Shown: piece after piece, positions 48,126-58,825 of the stretch
How the letters are laid out: the number at the start of each line of letters is the position of its first letter
How positions within the stretch are numbered: position 1 is the first letter of the stretch
Assembly: GCA_002007465.1 (NCBI GenBank)
Contig: LNAC01000335.1
Span: 1,329,040 to 1,393,039, forward strand
Length of the DNA: 64,000 nucleotides
DNA from: Ailurus styani
Taxonomy: Eukaryota; Chordata; Mammalia; Carnivora; Ailuridae
Reading direction: 5' to 3'
Translations under genes and position numbers: made by a program
Notes under the pieces: generated by a model
The model's input: the letters and a program-made list of their open reading frames with translations, nothing else
What the model was told of the DNA's origin: nothing
Database searches by the model: none

Positions 48126-49197
48126 GTGATTTGACATTGAGGTCATGTGACTAATGAATTACTGACTGAAAATGGAAGCAGAAATATTTATTTGTGCATT
48201 TACTAATTTGGAGGCTGAACTGAGAGTAGAAAATCTGCATCAAAACCCAAACTGGCTAATTTAATTACTAGTACAAAAGTAATTTTGTGATCCATACTTA
48301 TATTAAAGTAGCATTGTTATGATCAAATAGTACATTTATACGTATTTATTTATATCACACACTATCGATGCTACATTCCACATTCAGTTTAGTTACTTTC
48401 ACTTGTTAGTAATTTTCACTTAGTATATTTTTGCATTCTGGAAAAGAAAATTTTATAGATTAAGAAAAAAAATGACCAAAGCTCTGGTTAGGATTCCATT
48501 AGGATTTTATAAATTTATAATAAAAAAGTATATCTCTACTACAAATAATCTCAAACACAAATAAAAATTGAACCATAAATGACGGCTATTTTGTAAAAAA
48601 AGGTCACTGAAGATTTAAGAATAATTAAATTTGGGGACATTTATGTATAAGATGAGCTATGTTATCAAAAAAAGTTTATATAGGAATAGGATGAAGAAAG
48701 TAATCACAATTATGTGAGATTTTGTCCTGGTTTAAGCAATATCAGCTGTGGGAAAAGCTTGTGCAAGGACTGCCCACTACATAAAACATGAAAATTTTCC
48801 AGCATTCTAAATGTGAATCAGCCACAAAAACTGTTTGATAAAATGAATTTATTGAGGCAGACGAATCTTCTGAAGATAACCTTAATACTAATAACTTTTA
48901 AAAAGTTAACTTAAAAATTGAATGTATTTCTATTTGTTACCAATTTTCAGATTTCTTTAACCTATGATATTCATATTTCTGAAATTTTATCCATGATTTT
49001 GTAACACCATCCATTCCCTTTAACTGGTATTTTTCTGTTTTTGTTTGTTTGTTTGTTTGGCTTTTGAGAATAAAGTATTTTGAGTGAAGCGCTTAGAATA
49101 TTTTAATAACTAATACTTTATATATAAGCAAAGAGACTTAGAACTTAATTTAAAAGTGTATTTGTTGAGATGGTAATCTTGCTTTTTATTATTTTAG
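48126..49197. other. Intron H-I
   Basis: AT-rich, no repeat or exon recognised. GTTTGTTTGTTTGTTTG lies near 49,043-49,059. Confidence 0.5.
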
Positions 49198-49282
49198 GTT
49201 CGACCCCTGAACAGTGAAGGATCCCTAAATATTTTACTTTCGGAAACAATTAGATTAATATATTTCAAAAATAAGATGACAT
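49198..49282 (+). CDS. CDC42BPA-like: Exon I: CNH last segment
   Basis: Acceptor GCTTTTTATTATTTTAG, donor ATGACAT|GTAAGA. The 28 codons read VRPLNSEGSLNILLSETIRL and IYFKNKMT, the closing CNH strand and the start of the link to CRIB. The SLNILLSE part replaces a family SLNLLxxE. Fully open and in phase with exon J. Confidence 0.9.
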
Positions 49283-49755
49283 GTAAGAAACAGCTGCTTC
49301 TTCTTAGAACTACTTCTAAGAGACCGTGTCTCTAGCTGACTTCCCAAGGTCACAGAACAAGCGAGTGAAGATCTGATATTGATTCAACGTGCTGGTGGCA
49401 AAGAATGATTTTCCTGCTTTGCTGTGTATCTGTATAGATACAACATTTACTTTTGGCACACTTGTTATTTTCCAGTGGTACTGATCTAGGCATGGTTGGA
49501 CATAAGCACCAGTAAACAATGTAATCACCATTTACAATGGTCACTGTGCAGACTCACTCACTTTCTAACAAGTCGAGGGTCTAGAAGTGCACCAAGCTGC
49601 AGTTCATGTACTGAAAGCAGATGTAGCATTCCCCCGGCAAGCCTACTTCAGCTTCCCCCACCTATATTTTTAGACTCTAGATTTGCGGTATGAAAAAAGG
49701 CATATGGATTCATTTCTTTTTTTCCTTATTTTACTGACAGGGTGGAATGCATGGT
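49283..49755. other. Intron I-J, first part
   Basis: No repeat or exon recognised. Confidence 0.4.
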
Positions 49756-50045
49756 GTAGCTAAGTGTTAGTCTGCTAGGGCTCCCATGACAAAGTAGCAC
49801 AGAGTAGGTAGCTTAAACCACAGAAATGTATTGCTTTGCAGTCCTGGAGGCTCCAAGTTTAAGATCAGGGTGTCAGCAGGGTTTGTGCCTTTTGAAGGCT
49901 GTGAGAGACAACCTCCTCCAGGTTGGTCACCGCAATGACTTCATCTTAACTTGATCATCTGCAAATATCCTATATCCAAATAGGTCACATTCACAGGTAC
50001 TGGAGGTTAGGACATTCATATCTTTCAGGAGGAGGATGTAACAAG
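49756..50045 (-). mobile_element. MLT1-like LTR remnant
   Basis: GTTAGTCTGCTAGGGCTCCC, GTAGCTTAAACCACAGAAAT, GCAGTCCTGGAGGCTCCAAG and AGGTCACATTCACAGGTACT follow the MLT1 3' half in reverse orientation. Confidence 0.75.
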
Positions 50046-50774
50046 CTGTCTTATTTTCTTTTTGAAGTCTAAGAGAGTTTTGATGGTTTCTGGGTGACCG
50101 TTTGTTTACTTCCAGATATTAAGAACTAAAACAGAGTGGGCCCTGGATTCCTAGGGGTTCGAAAGAAGAGTTGCATCCTCCCTCAAGTTTCGAAGAGGCT
50201 GAGAGTAGAGGCTGATTTTTACCTCCAGTAGAGGGAAGTTGGGCTGGGTGGATTGGGGGGGGGTCACTTTACCCCACTTCTGTACCTCTTCCTCCTGTTG
50301 TGGGCCTCAGAAAAGCTCTGCTTTGTTACAGTAACTGTTTTTATTTATAGACAGATCCACTCTTTACATTTTACCCTGCAGCACAACAGAATATTCTAAT
50401 GCCCTCACACCACAAAAATCTGGTAGGAGGTAAACAGCATAGACATGTGAAGGCCAATCAGAGCAGAAAGATACCAATGCAACTGCTCTCTCCCTCTGTA
50501 GAGAAACGATGTTGCTTTATAGATATAAGTCAGCACTTATATTTATTTTGCAAGTATTGTTTAAACTAAAAATTAAATTATGTTCATTAATGATCCCTTC
50601 ATATTCTTGATAATGGATAATGGATGTCATGAGCATCCAGTTTTAACTTTTAAAAATTAGAGTAGTATATTTGTGCAGTTCCTTAATTGTGAGATTAATG
50701 TGAAATTAATGGACGGGAAGGCATTTTCACAGTTTAAAGGATGCTGTTATTTTATTTGCTTAAAATCTGTATAG
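50046..50774. other. Intron I-J, second part
   Basis: Unassigned. The intron ends TAAAATCTGTATAG. Confidence 0.4.
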
Positions 50775-50905
50775 ATGGAGAAGAGCTGGTATTTCCTGAA
50801 ACATCAGATAATCATCAGAAGCAAATGGTCCGGCACCTCCACAGCAAGCGGCGATATTCCTTCAGAGTTCCCAGAGGGAAGGGGAGGCCGCCCATGGGGC
50901 TGTGA
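50775..50905 (+). pseudogene. CDC42BPA-like: Exon J: CNH-CRIB linker, early stop
   Basis: Acceptor AAAATCTGTATAG. Two bases finish the codon from exon I, then GEELVFPETSDNHQKQMVRH and LHSKRRYSFRVP, which matches the MRCK-alpha linker closely. After RVP the frame reads RGKGRPPMGL and stops at TGA 50,903-50,905. Family members continue about 20 more residues into the CRIB motif (I-S-x-P then H-x-x-H-x-G), which binds Cdc42-GTP. A CRIB echo, HHPSHMG, lies in another frame at 50,907-50,927. I infer a deletion of roughly 50 bases or more, with a frameshift. No exon beyond it was recognised. Confidence 0.85.
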
Positions 50906-51490
50906 TCACCACCCTTCACATATGGGCCAGAAGGAGCACGCAAGAACCACGTTATTTGATGTTATTTGGAAGAAAAAGAAATAAATCTCTGAAACTCGGG
51001 CAGAAATATCTGTTCACATCAGTGTTATGTTTATTTCTCTGTGAAACTTCAAAAGAAACCTTTATGTAGTAAGTATAAAAGGAAATATAATGTTGATTCA
51101 TTTCTCTGTGAATGTGGAAAAACTGAAATTCAGTATGTAAGCCTCCATATAACATATAGAACAAATGTGTATACACATCATAATGTATGTCCCATTATCA
51201 TTTTGTGAACAAATAAATAGTACTGTGTATGCACATAGATTGATCACTCTCTGACTCTGGATGTGTTTCGCTTTGACTTCAGGATAACCTTTGGTAACGA
51301 GCCATTACTTGGCAAAAATCTCTGTAACCGAACAGGCAGAGTAAGTAGGCTGATCTTCTTTGGATTACAAATAAAAACATTTCTAGAGTGGTGCAAATTC
51401 TTTCAAAAGAACCATAATCATATGAAAAATATATAATGCAGCAGAGCTTCTTTGATGTCTGTGGCTGTTTAAGGCAGTATTTCTACCAAA
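50906..51490. other. Unassigned
   Basis: Beyond the CRIB echo (to about 50,930) nothing recognisable. AACAAATAAATAGTACTGTG near 51,208 could act as a weak polyadenylation region, but this is not shown. Confidence 0.35.
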
Positions 51491-52138
51491 AACTTTGAAG
51501 TTTTTCAAGTTTCAAATTTTCAAGTCTTTTTGAAAGAAGAGAGAACTGTTAAAATCTTCTGTCATAATTGTGGATTTCTCTATTTTCTCCTTTCACATCA
51601 ATAATTTTGGTTTCATATATTTTTGAAGTTCTTTTTACTGGATTCACAGGCATTTAGGTTATGTTAGAATTGATAACTGATCTTATCGTTATGAAAATTT
51701 CATTATTCTCTTTAGTAGTATTCCGTATCAAGGAATCTCCCTGGTCCAATATCCATTTAGCCACTGTAGCTTGTCTTACTTTAGAATTTGCACAGTTTAT
51801 CTTTTTTCCATCGTTCACTTTTAACCTACGTGTGTCAAATGATTTAAAATGCGTTTCTTATAGATATGGTTAGGTCCTGATTTTCATTAAGTTTCATATT
51901 GTCCATGTTTTAATTGGGAGTATTTAGAATACTTACATTTAATATAAATACATTGACATGTCTGATTTTAAATGTATCATCTTTCTTATTTGTCTTATCT
52001 CTTCTTTTTCCTTCTTTGTTCCTGTACTCTTTCGAATATTTTGCTATTCAATTTTTTCTGTTGTAATTATTATTTGTACCACTTTTTTGGGGAGGAGGTT
52101 GTTCTCCAACTTAGATTATTACAATTCTGATACCAATT
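51490..52138 (-). mobile_element. L1 ORF2 fragment
   Basis: TCATAATTGTGGATTTCTCT, AATCTCCCTGGTCCAATATC and CGTTTCTTATAGATATGGTT recall the complement of L1 ORF2. Confidence 0.65.
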
Positions 52139-52139
52139 A

Positions 52140-52745
52140 AGATGTGTGAGTTTTTCAACACCACCAAGAAATTCTCGCACCAGCTGGGTGTCCTGGACAC
52201 TATCTGGAGATAGTGTCAGATCCCACCTGTGAAGAGCTCAGTCCCAAAAGCCTGCCCACTCCCCTCCACTTCAGACATAAGTCTCAAACCTAGGTTGTCG
52301 CCCGTGGTTCTGACACACAGGCTATAGATGAGAGGCTCCAACAACTCCCTCCTAGGGTTCAATTAACTTGCTAGAGTGGCTCACAGAACTCAAGAGAAAC
52401 ATCTTACTTATTACTGGTTTATTATAAAAGGAACTCAGAACAGACAAATGGGTGAAAGTGGACAAGTTACATGGAAAGGAAACAGAGTTTTCACGTCCTC
52501 TCCAAGCCTAGCATCTCCCTGAACCTTGTCCTTCTGGGTTTCCAGGGAGGCTTCATGACACAGACATAACTGATTGGATCGACTGGCCACTGGTAATGGA
52601 TTTAACCACCGGCCCTTCTCCCTTCCCCAGAGGTTGAGGAGTGTGGATCTGTAAATTCCAACCTTCTAATCATATTCCAATCACATGGCTGGGTTCCTTG
52701 GCAACCAGCCCCCATTCTTAGGTACTTTCTAAAGTCACCTGATTT
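52140..52745. mobile_element. ERV LTR remnant
   Basis: AACTCCCTCCTAGGGTTCAA, CTTGCTAGAGTGGCTCACAG, GGTTTATTATAAAAGGAACT, TTCTGGGTTTCCAGGGAGGC and CCTTGGCAACCAGCCCCCAT are phrases of a mammalian LTR consensus I recall (MER21-like). Family and strand uncertain; no coding sequence. Confidence 0.55.
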
Positions 52746-54099
52746 AACAAAACAAAACACACCTTTATCACTTTTTTTTTTAACCTTTATCACTCTTATC
52801 ACTTAGGAAATTCCAAGGGTTTTAGAAGCTTGGTGTAGGAAATGGGACAAAGACCAAATATAAATCTCTTATTGTAAATCACAGTATCCCAAGTATGTAT
52901 CTTTAACTTATCACTATCCGCCCTGAAATGATACCAATTCAGCTATACTGTAAAAACCTGTAACAACTTATTTCCATCTCCCTCTCCAACCTTTTGTGCT
53001 ACTGTAATACATTTCGTTTCTATATGTGTTCTATTTTTATTACATCATCACACTTGGGTGTTATTTTTGCTTAAACAGTAAACTATCACAAACTTATTTT
53101 TAAAAAGCAAAACGATTTATATTTACCCACATATTTACCATTTTTGGCAGTCTTCATTTTTAATGATTTGTTCTGTCTGGTAAAAGACATTGTTTTGAAG
53201 AGATAAGATCTATTCTTTGCAAAATGACCTACTTTGTGAATTTATTTTTATTGTTCTCATTCCTTCATTGAATATTCTCAAATTGAGAGTATTGGGTATC
53301 TATTATACACAGGCAAAACAAATAGCATTTGCAAATGCAAATACCAGTTGTTCTCACCTGCAGACTATTTTTTCAGGGAACATCTGGTAAAATCTGAAGG
53401 TTTTTTTTTGGTTGTCAAAACTAGTTGGGGTGGGTGTGTTACTGGCATCTAGTGGGCAGGGGACAAGTATGCTGCTCAACAGCCTCCAATGCACGGGTCA
53501 GCCCCCTACAACAAAGAACCACCTTGCCCAAGATGTAAATAGTGTGGAGGTTGAGAAATACCGATGGGGATGCATGAAGCACTCGGGCTAGTTCTGAAAA
53601 CTAGTATTTGTGTGTGGCTGGAGTGAAGTGTGCAGTGTTTGTGAGAGAGACCAACCCCAGAAAAAATGGAGGACAGAAGCCAAACAGACCAGGGTCCTAA
53701 GTATAGTGCAACAGGGTTTGGATCTCATCCTGTGGGACAGAAAACACTGAATTTATTAACTGAGGAATTAACATGAATACCGCAGCCTGAAAAGATTGCC
53801 CTGGTGGCAACAGAGACGGACTGCAGAGCAAGGGGGCAGTGCAGTCATTTAGGTAAGAAGTGCACAGGACTTTAAAGGAGATGGACGACTTCATGGCTTT
53901 CTGGATGACAGGAAGATGAACTTCAGCTCGACCACTCGGTTTTGACCTTGACGGCGAGGGGAGCGTCATCATTCTGTGAGGTCGGGGACACGGGACAAGG
54001 GCGCATCTCCGAGGTGGAAGGTGCTGAGCCTGAGAGCCCTGGCGAGCGGGCAGGGGCACCTGTCCCGGAAGCAGGGGGCGCGGCGCTCGGCAGGAAGCT
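52746..54099. other. Unassigned
   Basis: AT-rich to 53.6 kb, then GC rises. Part of 53,690-53,880 resembles an old interspersed repeat that I cannot name. No exon recognised. Confidence 0.4.
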
Positions 54100-54472
54100 G
54101 TGTCCTTGGGCAACGGAAGCAGGCAGGTGAGGGCTGAAGTAGCAGGTGAAGCAACTCCGGGTCATAGGGACACCGCAGAAGGTCCGATGAGCGGAGGACC
54201 AGACCCGGGAAAGGAACGACGGCCGCGTCACGGAAACGAATACGAGGGGGCTTCGGCCGACGGGCGCTCAAACGCGGCCGCAGAAGGTCCGGAGCCGAAG
54301 TTACGGCCGCAGCCCGCCCCACCTGGCTGCTCAGAAACCTCCGAGGGTCCGCGGGGCCGACGCGGACGGCTGCGAGTGGAGGGCCGGGCGCCCGCAGGGA
54401 CGAGGCCGAACCGCGCTGTCCTGGCCTCGCCGACTCTCCCCCGAACGACGCGTGCGGCCCGCGCACACGCCC

Positions 54473-54881
54473 NNNNNNNNNNNNNNNNNNNNNNNNNNNN
54501 NNNNNNNNNNNNNNNNNNNNNNNNNNNNNNNNNNNNNNNNNNNNNNNNNNNNNNNNNNNNNNNNNNNNNNNNNNNNNNNNNNNNNNNNNNNNNNNNNNNN
54601 NNNNNNNNNNNNNNNNNNNNNNNNNNNNNNNNNNNNNNNNNNNNNNNNNNNNNNNNNNNNNNNNNNNNNNNNNNNNNNNNNNNNNNNNNNNNNNNNNNNN
54701 NNNNNNNNNNNNNNNNNNNNNNNNNNNNNNNNNNNNNNNNNNNNNNNNNNNNNNNNNNNNNNNNNNNNNNNNNNNNNNNNNNNNNNNNNNNNNNNNNNNN
54801 NNNNNNNNNNNNNNNNNNNNNNNNNNNNNNNNNNNNNNNNNNNNNNNNNNNNNNNNNNNNNNNNNNNNNNNNNNNNNNNNN
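54473..54881. other. Assembly gap, 409 Ns
   Basis: Run of N inside the CpG island. Any frame drawn across it is meaningless. Confidence 1.
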
Positions 54882-54883
54882 AA

Positions 54884-55049
54884 CACCGCCCTGCGGCAAC
54901 GCGTGCGCAGGCGCAACCCCGCCCCCGGCGGCCACACAGCGGGGCTCCCACGTGTCCCTTCCACGGCCGCGGCCAGGGAGGCCGCGCGGAGCCTCCTGGG
55001 AGCTCACCGCACTGCGGCGCGCGTGCGCAGGCGCAACCCCGCCCCCGGC
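54884..55049 (+). repeat. Two 45-46 bp GC modules, 120 bp apart
   Basis: 54,884-54,929 and 55,005-55,049 share CACCGC(C/A)CTGCGGC, then GCGTGCGCAGGCGCAACC and CCGCCCCCGGC. The identical core is offset by exactly 120 bp. The DNA between is only weakly alike, so this is a duplicated promoter-like module or the edge of a larger tandem array lying in the gap. Confidence 0.85.
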
Positions 55050-55659
55050 TGCAGGGAGCCGCCCCGCTCCAAGCTCTGTCCGGTAGTGAGGGATGGATGG
55101 AGAGAGCTGGCGGCCTGGGGTCGGTCAGGTCGCGGGGAGCGGGCTCCTGTGCCGCCTGGGGTCCGTCTGCAGGGGCGGGAAGGTGCGGGCTGTGGGTCTG
55201 CAGGGAAGGCTGCGAGGAGCCGGAGGGCCCAGGGCACATCGTAGCAGCCACTGAGGATCCCGGGGCCAGGGGCAGATGGCTGACCCTCGGTGTGCGCATC
55301 TGACCGCGGGCACTGCACGATGGCCGCTTGTCCTGACCCTCCGATGAGATGCTACCTGCGAAGAGGAGCCAGATGCCACGTGATCAGCACTGGGTCCCTG
55401 TAAGCTTGTCTGTAGAAGACGATTTGTTCTTACTGACATAATTCTACAGGTGCAGAGAGGTGGTGGGACGTGCTCAGTGTCACAGGTTTTTGGTGAGGGA
55501 GTTCAGGTTCAAAGGCTCCTCTGCTTGTGACTTCAACCAGAGCCTCAGAGCAGAGGTGGAGGTATGGGGTGGGGAGGGAGAAGGTTCTAGATTTGAATGC
55601 TCAAAAGCAACTCTTGATCCTCAGGATCAGATTCTGCTGGCCAGACACCGGGGGTGTTG

Positions 55660-56525
55660 CCACATCAAAGAAGCCATCTCAGACTGTAGCAAGAACTCCT
55701 ACAACTCACCAGCAAAACCACCTGTTAAACAATGGGCAGAAGATCTGAGTAGACATTTCTCCAAAGAAAGCACACAGATGCCCAGCAGGTACGTGAGAAA
55801 ATGCTCAACATCACTCATCATCAGGGAAATGCAATCAAAACCACAATGGGATGTCACCACACGCCTGTCAGACTGGCTAGAATCAAAAAGATAAGAAATA
55901 ACAAGTGTTGGTGAGCATATGGGGAAAAGGGAACCCTTGTGCCCTGTTGGTAGAAATGCAAATCAGTGCAGCCCCTATGTTCCAATGTGGACCACATGGA
56001 AAAGCCACTATGGAGGCTTCCTCAAAATATAAAAAAGTATGATACGTATGGTCCAGCAATTACACTTCTGGGTATTGATGTGAAGAAAATAAAAGCACCA
56101 ACCCGAAAAGGTACCTACACTCCTATGTTGATTGCATCATTATTTATAATAGCCAAGATGTGGAAACAGCCTAAGTGTCTGGCAACAGATGAATGAATAA
56201 GGAAATGTGAGATTAAACACCCCCCCCCACAGAAGGAAATATTAAAATATTATTCAGCCATAAAAAAGAAGGAATGCTTGCCATTTGTGAAATAAGTCAG
56301 ACAAAGAAAGACAAATACCATATGACTGCCCTTCTGTGTGGAATCTACCCCCCCAACCCCTGCCCCCCCCCAAAAAAAAACCCTCCACCACAACAAAGAA
56401 CAGCTCTCTGTAGCAGAGAGCAGTCAGGGTGGGTGGTTGCCCTCTGAGGCCAGGGTAGGGGGATGGGAGAAATGGGTGAACTGCCTTTTTCATTTGTTTT
56501 GTTTAGTTATGTTTAAATAAATTCG
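55660..56525 (+). mobile_element. L1 3' fragment
   Basis: AACAATGGGCAGAAGATCTG, TCACTCATCATCAGGGAAAT, CTGTCAGACTGGCTAGAATC, TATTCAGCCATAAAAAAGAA: L1 ORF2 end and 3' UTR in sense orientation. The open frame at 55,460-55,894 includes its SLIIREMQ segment. C-runs at 56,220-56,229 and 56,347-56,370 are likely error-prone. Confidence 0.8.
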
Positions 56526-56884
56526 GGGGTCAAAGCCAATGTCCTTGCTGGGATCCAGGAGGTCAAACATGGCCTGGACACCCCAACTTGATGTCTTCCC
56601 TCCCACCCCACTCAGCCGTCAGCCTCCAGGCCAACTTCCTGCTCATGGGAACTCTCCTCTGAGTGTTCATCTCTGTCCTGACTTCTCTGTGGCACATCTT
56701 TTCCCCAGAAAATCACTTCACACTTTCCTTCCTCCCTTAGAATTTTTGCCCAGATGTTTTCAGCAACCTTTGCCGCAACCTTTTCAGCAGCCTTTGCTGA
56801 CTGTTCTGACTCCCGGTGCTCACTCCAGATTCACTGGCACTAACCACATCCTGGCTTTGTTTTCTCCGTAGAACTTACCACCGA
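56526..56884. other. Unassigned
   Basis: Open frame of 110 codons at 56,539-56,871 with no recognised domain; probably chance. Confidence 0.35.
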
Positions 56885-57082
56885 GGGCGCCTGGGTGGCT
56901 CCGTGGGTTAAAGCCTCTGCTTTCGGCTCAGGTCATGATCTCAGGGTCCTGGGATGAGCCCCGCATGGGCTCTCTGCTCAGCGGGGAGCCTGCTTCCTCC
57001 TCTCTCTCTGCCTGCCTCTCTGCCTCCTTGTGATCTCTCTCTGTCAAGTAAATAAATAAAAGATTAAAAAAAAAAAAAAAAG
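56885..57082 (+). mobile_element. Can-SINE
   Basis: GGGCGCCTGGGTGGCTCCGT to AGTAAATAAATAAAAGATTA plus A-run. AGAACTTACCACC before and AGAACTCACCCC after form the likely duplication. Confidence 0.92.
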
Positions 57083-57258
57083 AACTCACCCCTGACATGG
57101 TATGTGCTTCGCTTACTCATTTGCTTCCCTGTCTCTGTTCTGGAAAGAAGTTTGTGCTCAGCAAAGGTTTTCACGTTTTAACCTCCCTGTGCTGTCTGGG
57201 CAGAGAGTCTCCCTTTGCTCTCTTTCTGGCTTAGCATTTGTTCAAAAGATTGCTGTGT

Positions 57259-57388
57259 GGGGCACCTGAGCGGCTCAGTCGGTTAAAGATCTGCCTTCTG
57301 CTCAAGTCATGTCCTGGGATCGAGCCCCACTCAGCGGGGAGCCTTCTTCTCCTTCTCCCTTTGCCCTCCTCCCCCCAGGTTGTGGTTG

Positions 57389-57429
<41 letters not shown>

Positions 57430-57466
57430 AAATAAATAAAATATTAAAAAAGAAAAGAAAAGAAAA
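57259..57466 (+). mobile_element. Can-SINE with long (CT)n body
   Basis: GGGGCACCTGAGCGGCTCAG, a (CT)n run of about 20 units at 57,390-57,425, AAATAAATAAATAAAATATT. AAAAGATTGCTG before and AAAAATTGCTAT after form the likely duplication. Confidence 0.88.
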
Positions 57467-58565
57467 ATTGCTATTCACGTGTTATCCAGCATGACGATGT
57501 GTTTGCCCGGCGGGCCCTGTGACCGGACCCTGAGATTCCCAAACCCGAAATCATTTCTGCAACCAGCGTGGTCTTGCATGGAACCTCAAACACCATCTCT
57601 GAGGGCTGGTCTCCAGTTGAGCAAGTAGTAATTGTAAACATGGCTTTTTGAAATGCTAAGGCATGTGAAGAATGCCAGCAGCCCCTGCCTCCCAAGGCAC
57701 GTGAGGCCGTGACCATTGTAGGTCTAATAACATCATCTTGGACATAATATTTTAGCTTTTTAAGATCTCCTTTTAGCTATTATTTTCTTGACTGCCACTC
57801 AGTGACATGTGAATGTGTTTTTATTTCTTGCACTTGAAGGAATAGCAAGTGGCGGCTGCCCTGGCTCTCTTTAAATTTGTGGGACACAACCACACCACAG
57901 GAATATGAAACAGGAAAGCCTGAGCAGGCATGAATTCACTGTGTGTTCAGCAAAGTTACATTTGGAATGGCTAAAGATGTGCAGACTATTCGCTATGCTT
58001 CATGGCAGGTTAGACACACACATGGTAGGAAGATCATAAATCACTGAATAATATTACTTTGCACAGATAAATCAGCTTACTTTTCTTTTCCTTTTTGCTT
58101 TGTTACATGTTAGTGTTGCTTTTAGCTCTGATGGCTCAAGGCCAATTATCATATCAATTATCAAGGCTTAATGTCTCTAGGGAAGACAACTGTAGGCCCC
58201 AAGCTCCTAAAGACAGGGATTGTCTCATTTCTGTGTATCCTGGACCCGGTGCAGGGCATCTGACTGGAACCCAGCAAGGATTTGTTGAATGAGTGAGTGG
58301 ATCCTATCTGGCTTCTTGCTAGTTCTGGTTTGGGTGGTTAAGAGCGATTTCATACTTTTCTGGGTAATTTAGTTAATATCCTCTTAAAGACCTGTTGGAA
58401 TTTAACCTCAGGAAAAGGAACATTTTAGATTGTTCAGGAATGTAAAGGTTCTCACATCACAAAATGTTAAAATGTATTTGATGAGTGCTACAATGTAAAT
58501 ATCCTGGTTCTGTGTCTTTGCTTGCGAGTTTCACATATTGCTTTAACGATTGTTACAATTTATAA
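57467..58565. other. Unassigned with L2 remnant
   Basis: L2-like wording at 58,190-58,300 (AAAGACAGGGATTGTCTCAT, AAGGATTTGTTGAATGAGTG). Rest not recognised. Confidence 0.5.
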
Positions 58566-58676
58566 TTTTTTTTTACATAGGCTCCGCAGAGCTTGAACTC
58601 ATGACCCTGGGACCAAGACCTGAGCTGAGATCAAGAGTCAGACACCTAACCTGACCGAGCCACCCAGGAGCTGCAG
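58566..58676 (-). mobile_element. Older tRNA-type SINE, minus strand
   Basis: TTGAACTCATGACCCTGGGA, GAGATCAAGAGTCAGACACC, CGAGCCACCCAGGAGC. Confidence 0.75.
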
Positions 58677-58825
58677 GTTTTAAATGATTTTTTAAAAATC
58701 TTTATCTTTATGGCAGTGACGTTAATTTGGGGCTGCTGTGTAATGATGCCACGTGGCCACTAGGTGGAGGTATTGTACAGTGTGGAGCACGCTGCCCTTC
58801 TGCTGAGACTTTCCATTGTTCTTTT

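Larger units (their letters stand above)
23291..50905 (+). pseudogene. CDC42BPA-like: MRCK-alpha-like (CDC42BPA paralogue), non-processed, C-terminal half
   Basis: Ten exons, here called A to J, encode in order a C1 zinc finger, a PH domain, a CNH domain and the edge of a CRIB motif. That is the C-terminal order of the MRCK family of Cdc42-binding myotonic-dystrophy-type kinases, which phosphorylate myosin regulators at actomyosin networks. Wording such as GCQTMTSG, QWMAIFSEQLCVGFQSGFLR and YNAPYLSVYSENAVDIF matches MRCK-alpha far better than MRCK-beta as I know them. All nine junction phases agree and about 551 codons are encoded. The peptide differs from MRCK-alpha at perhaps a quarter of positions. 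CDC42BPA is, to my knowledge, nearly invariant among mammals, so I infer an old paralogue. Lesions: one-base insertion in exon A, lost donor of exon G, early stop and CRIB collapse in exon J. Kinase and coiled-coil exons were not seen and should lie upstream of the window. Function, if any, is unproven. Confidence 0.85.
54100..55350. promoter_or_regulatory. CpG island, partly missing from the assembly
   Basis: CpG-dense on both sides of a 409-N gap, with CCCCGCCCCC (Sp1-like) and TGCGCAGGCGCA (NRF1-like) motifs at 54,904-54,925 and 55,024-55,045. Long open frames on both strands across the gap are products of GC richness and the Ns. I see no first exon I can name, so the direction of any transcription is unknown. 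Confidence 0.7.

Noticed and set aside
50775..50984. Open frame starting ATG at 50,775
   Set aside because: This is another frame of exon J. The frame matching MRCK starts two bases later and stops at 50,905. Only its later part (HHPSHMG) is informative, as a CRIB relic.
54100..55303. Very long open frames on both strands around 54.1-55.3 kb
   Set aside because: They cross 409 Ns and owe their length to the gap and to GC richness. No known domain in the real part.
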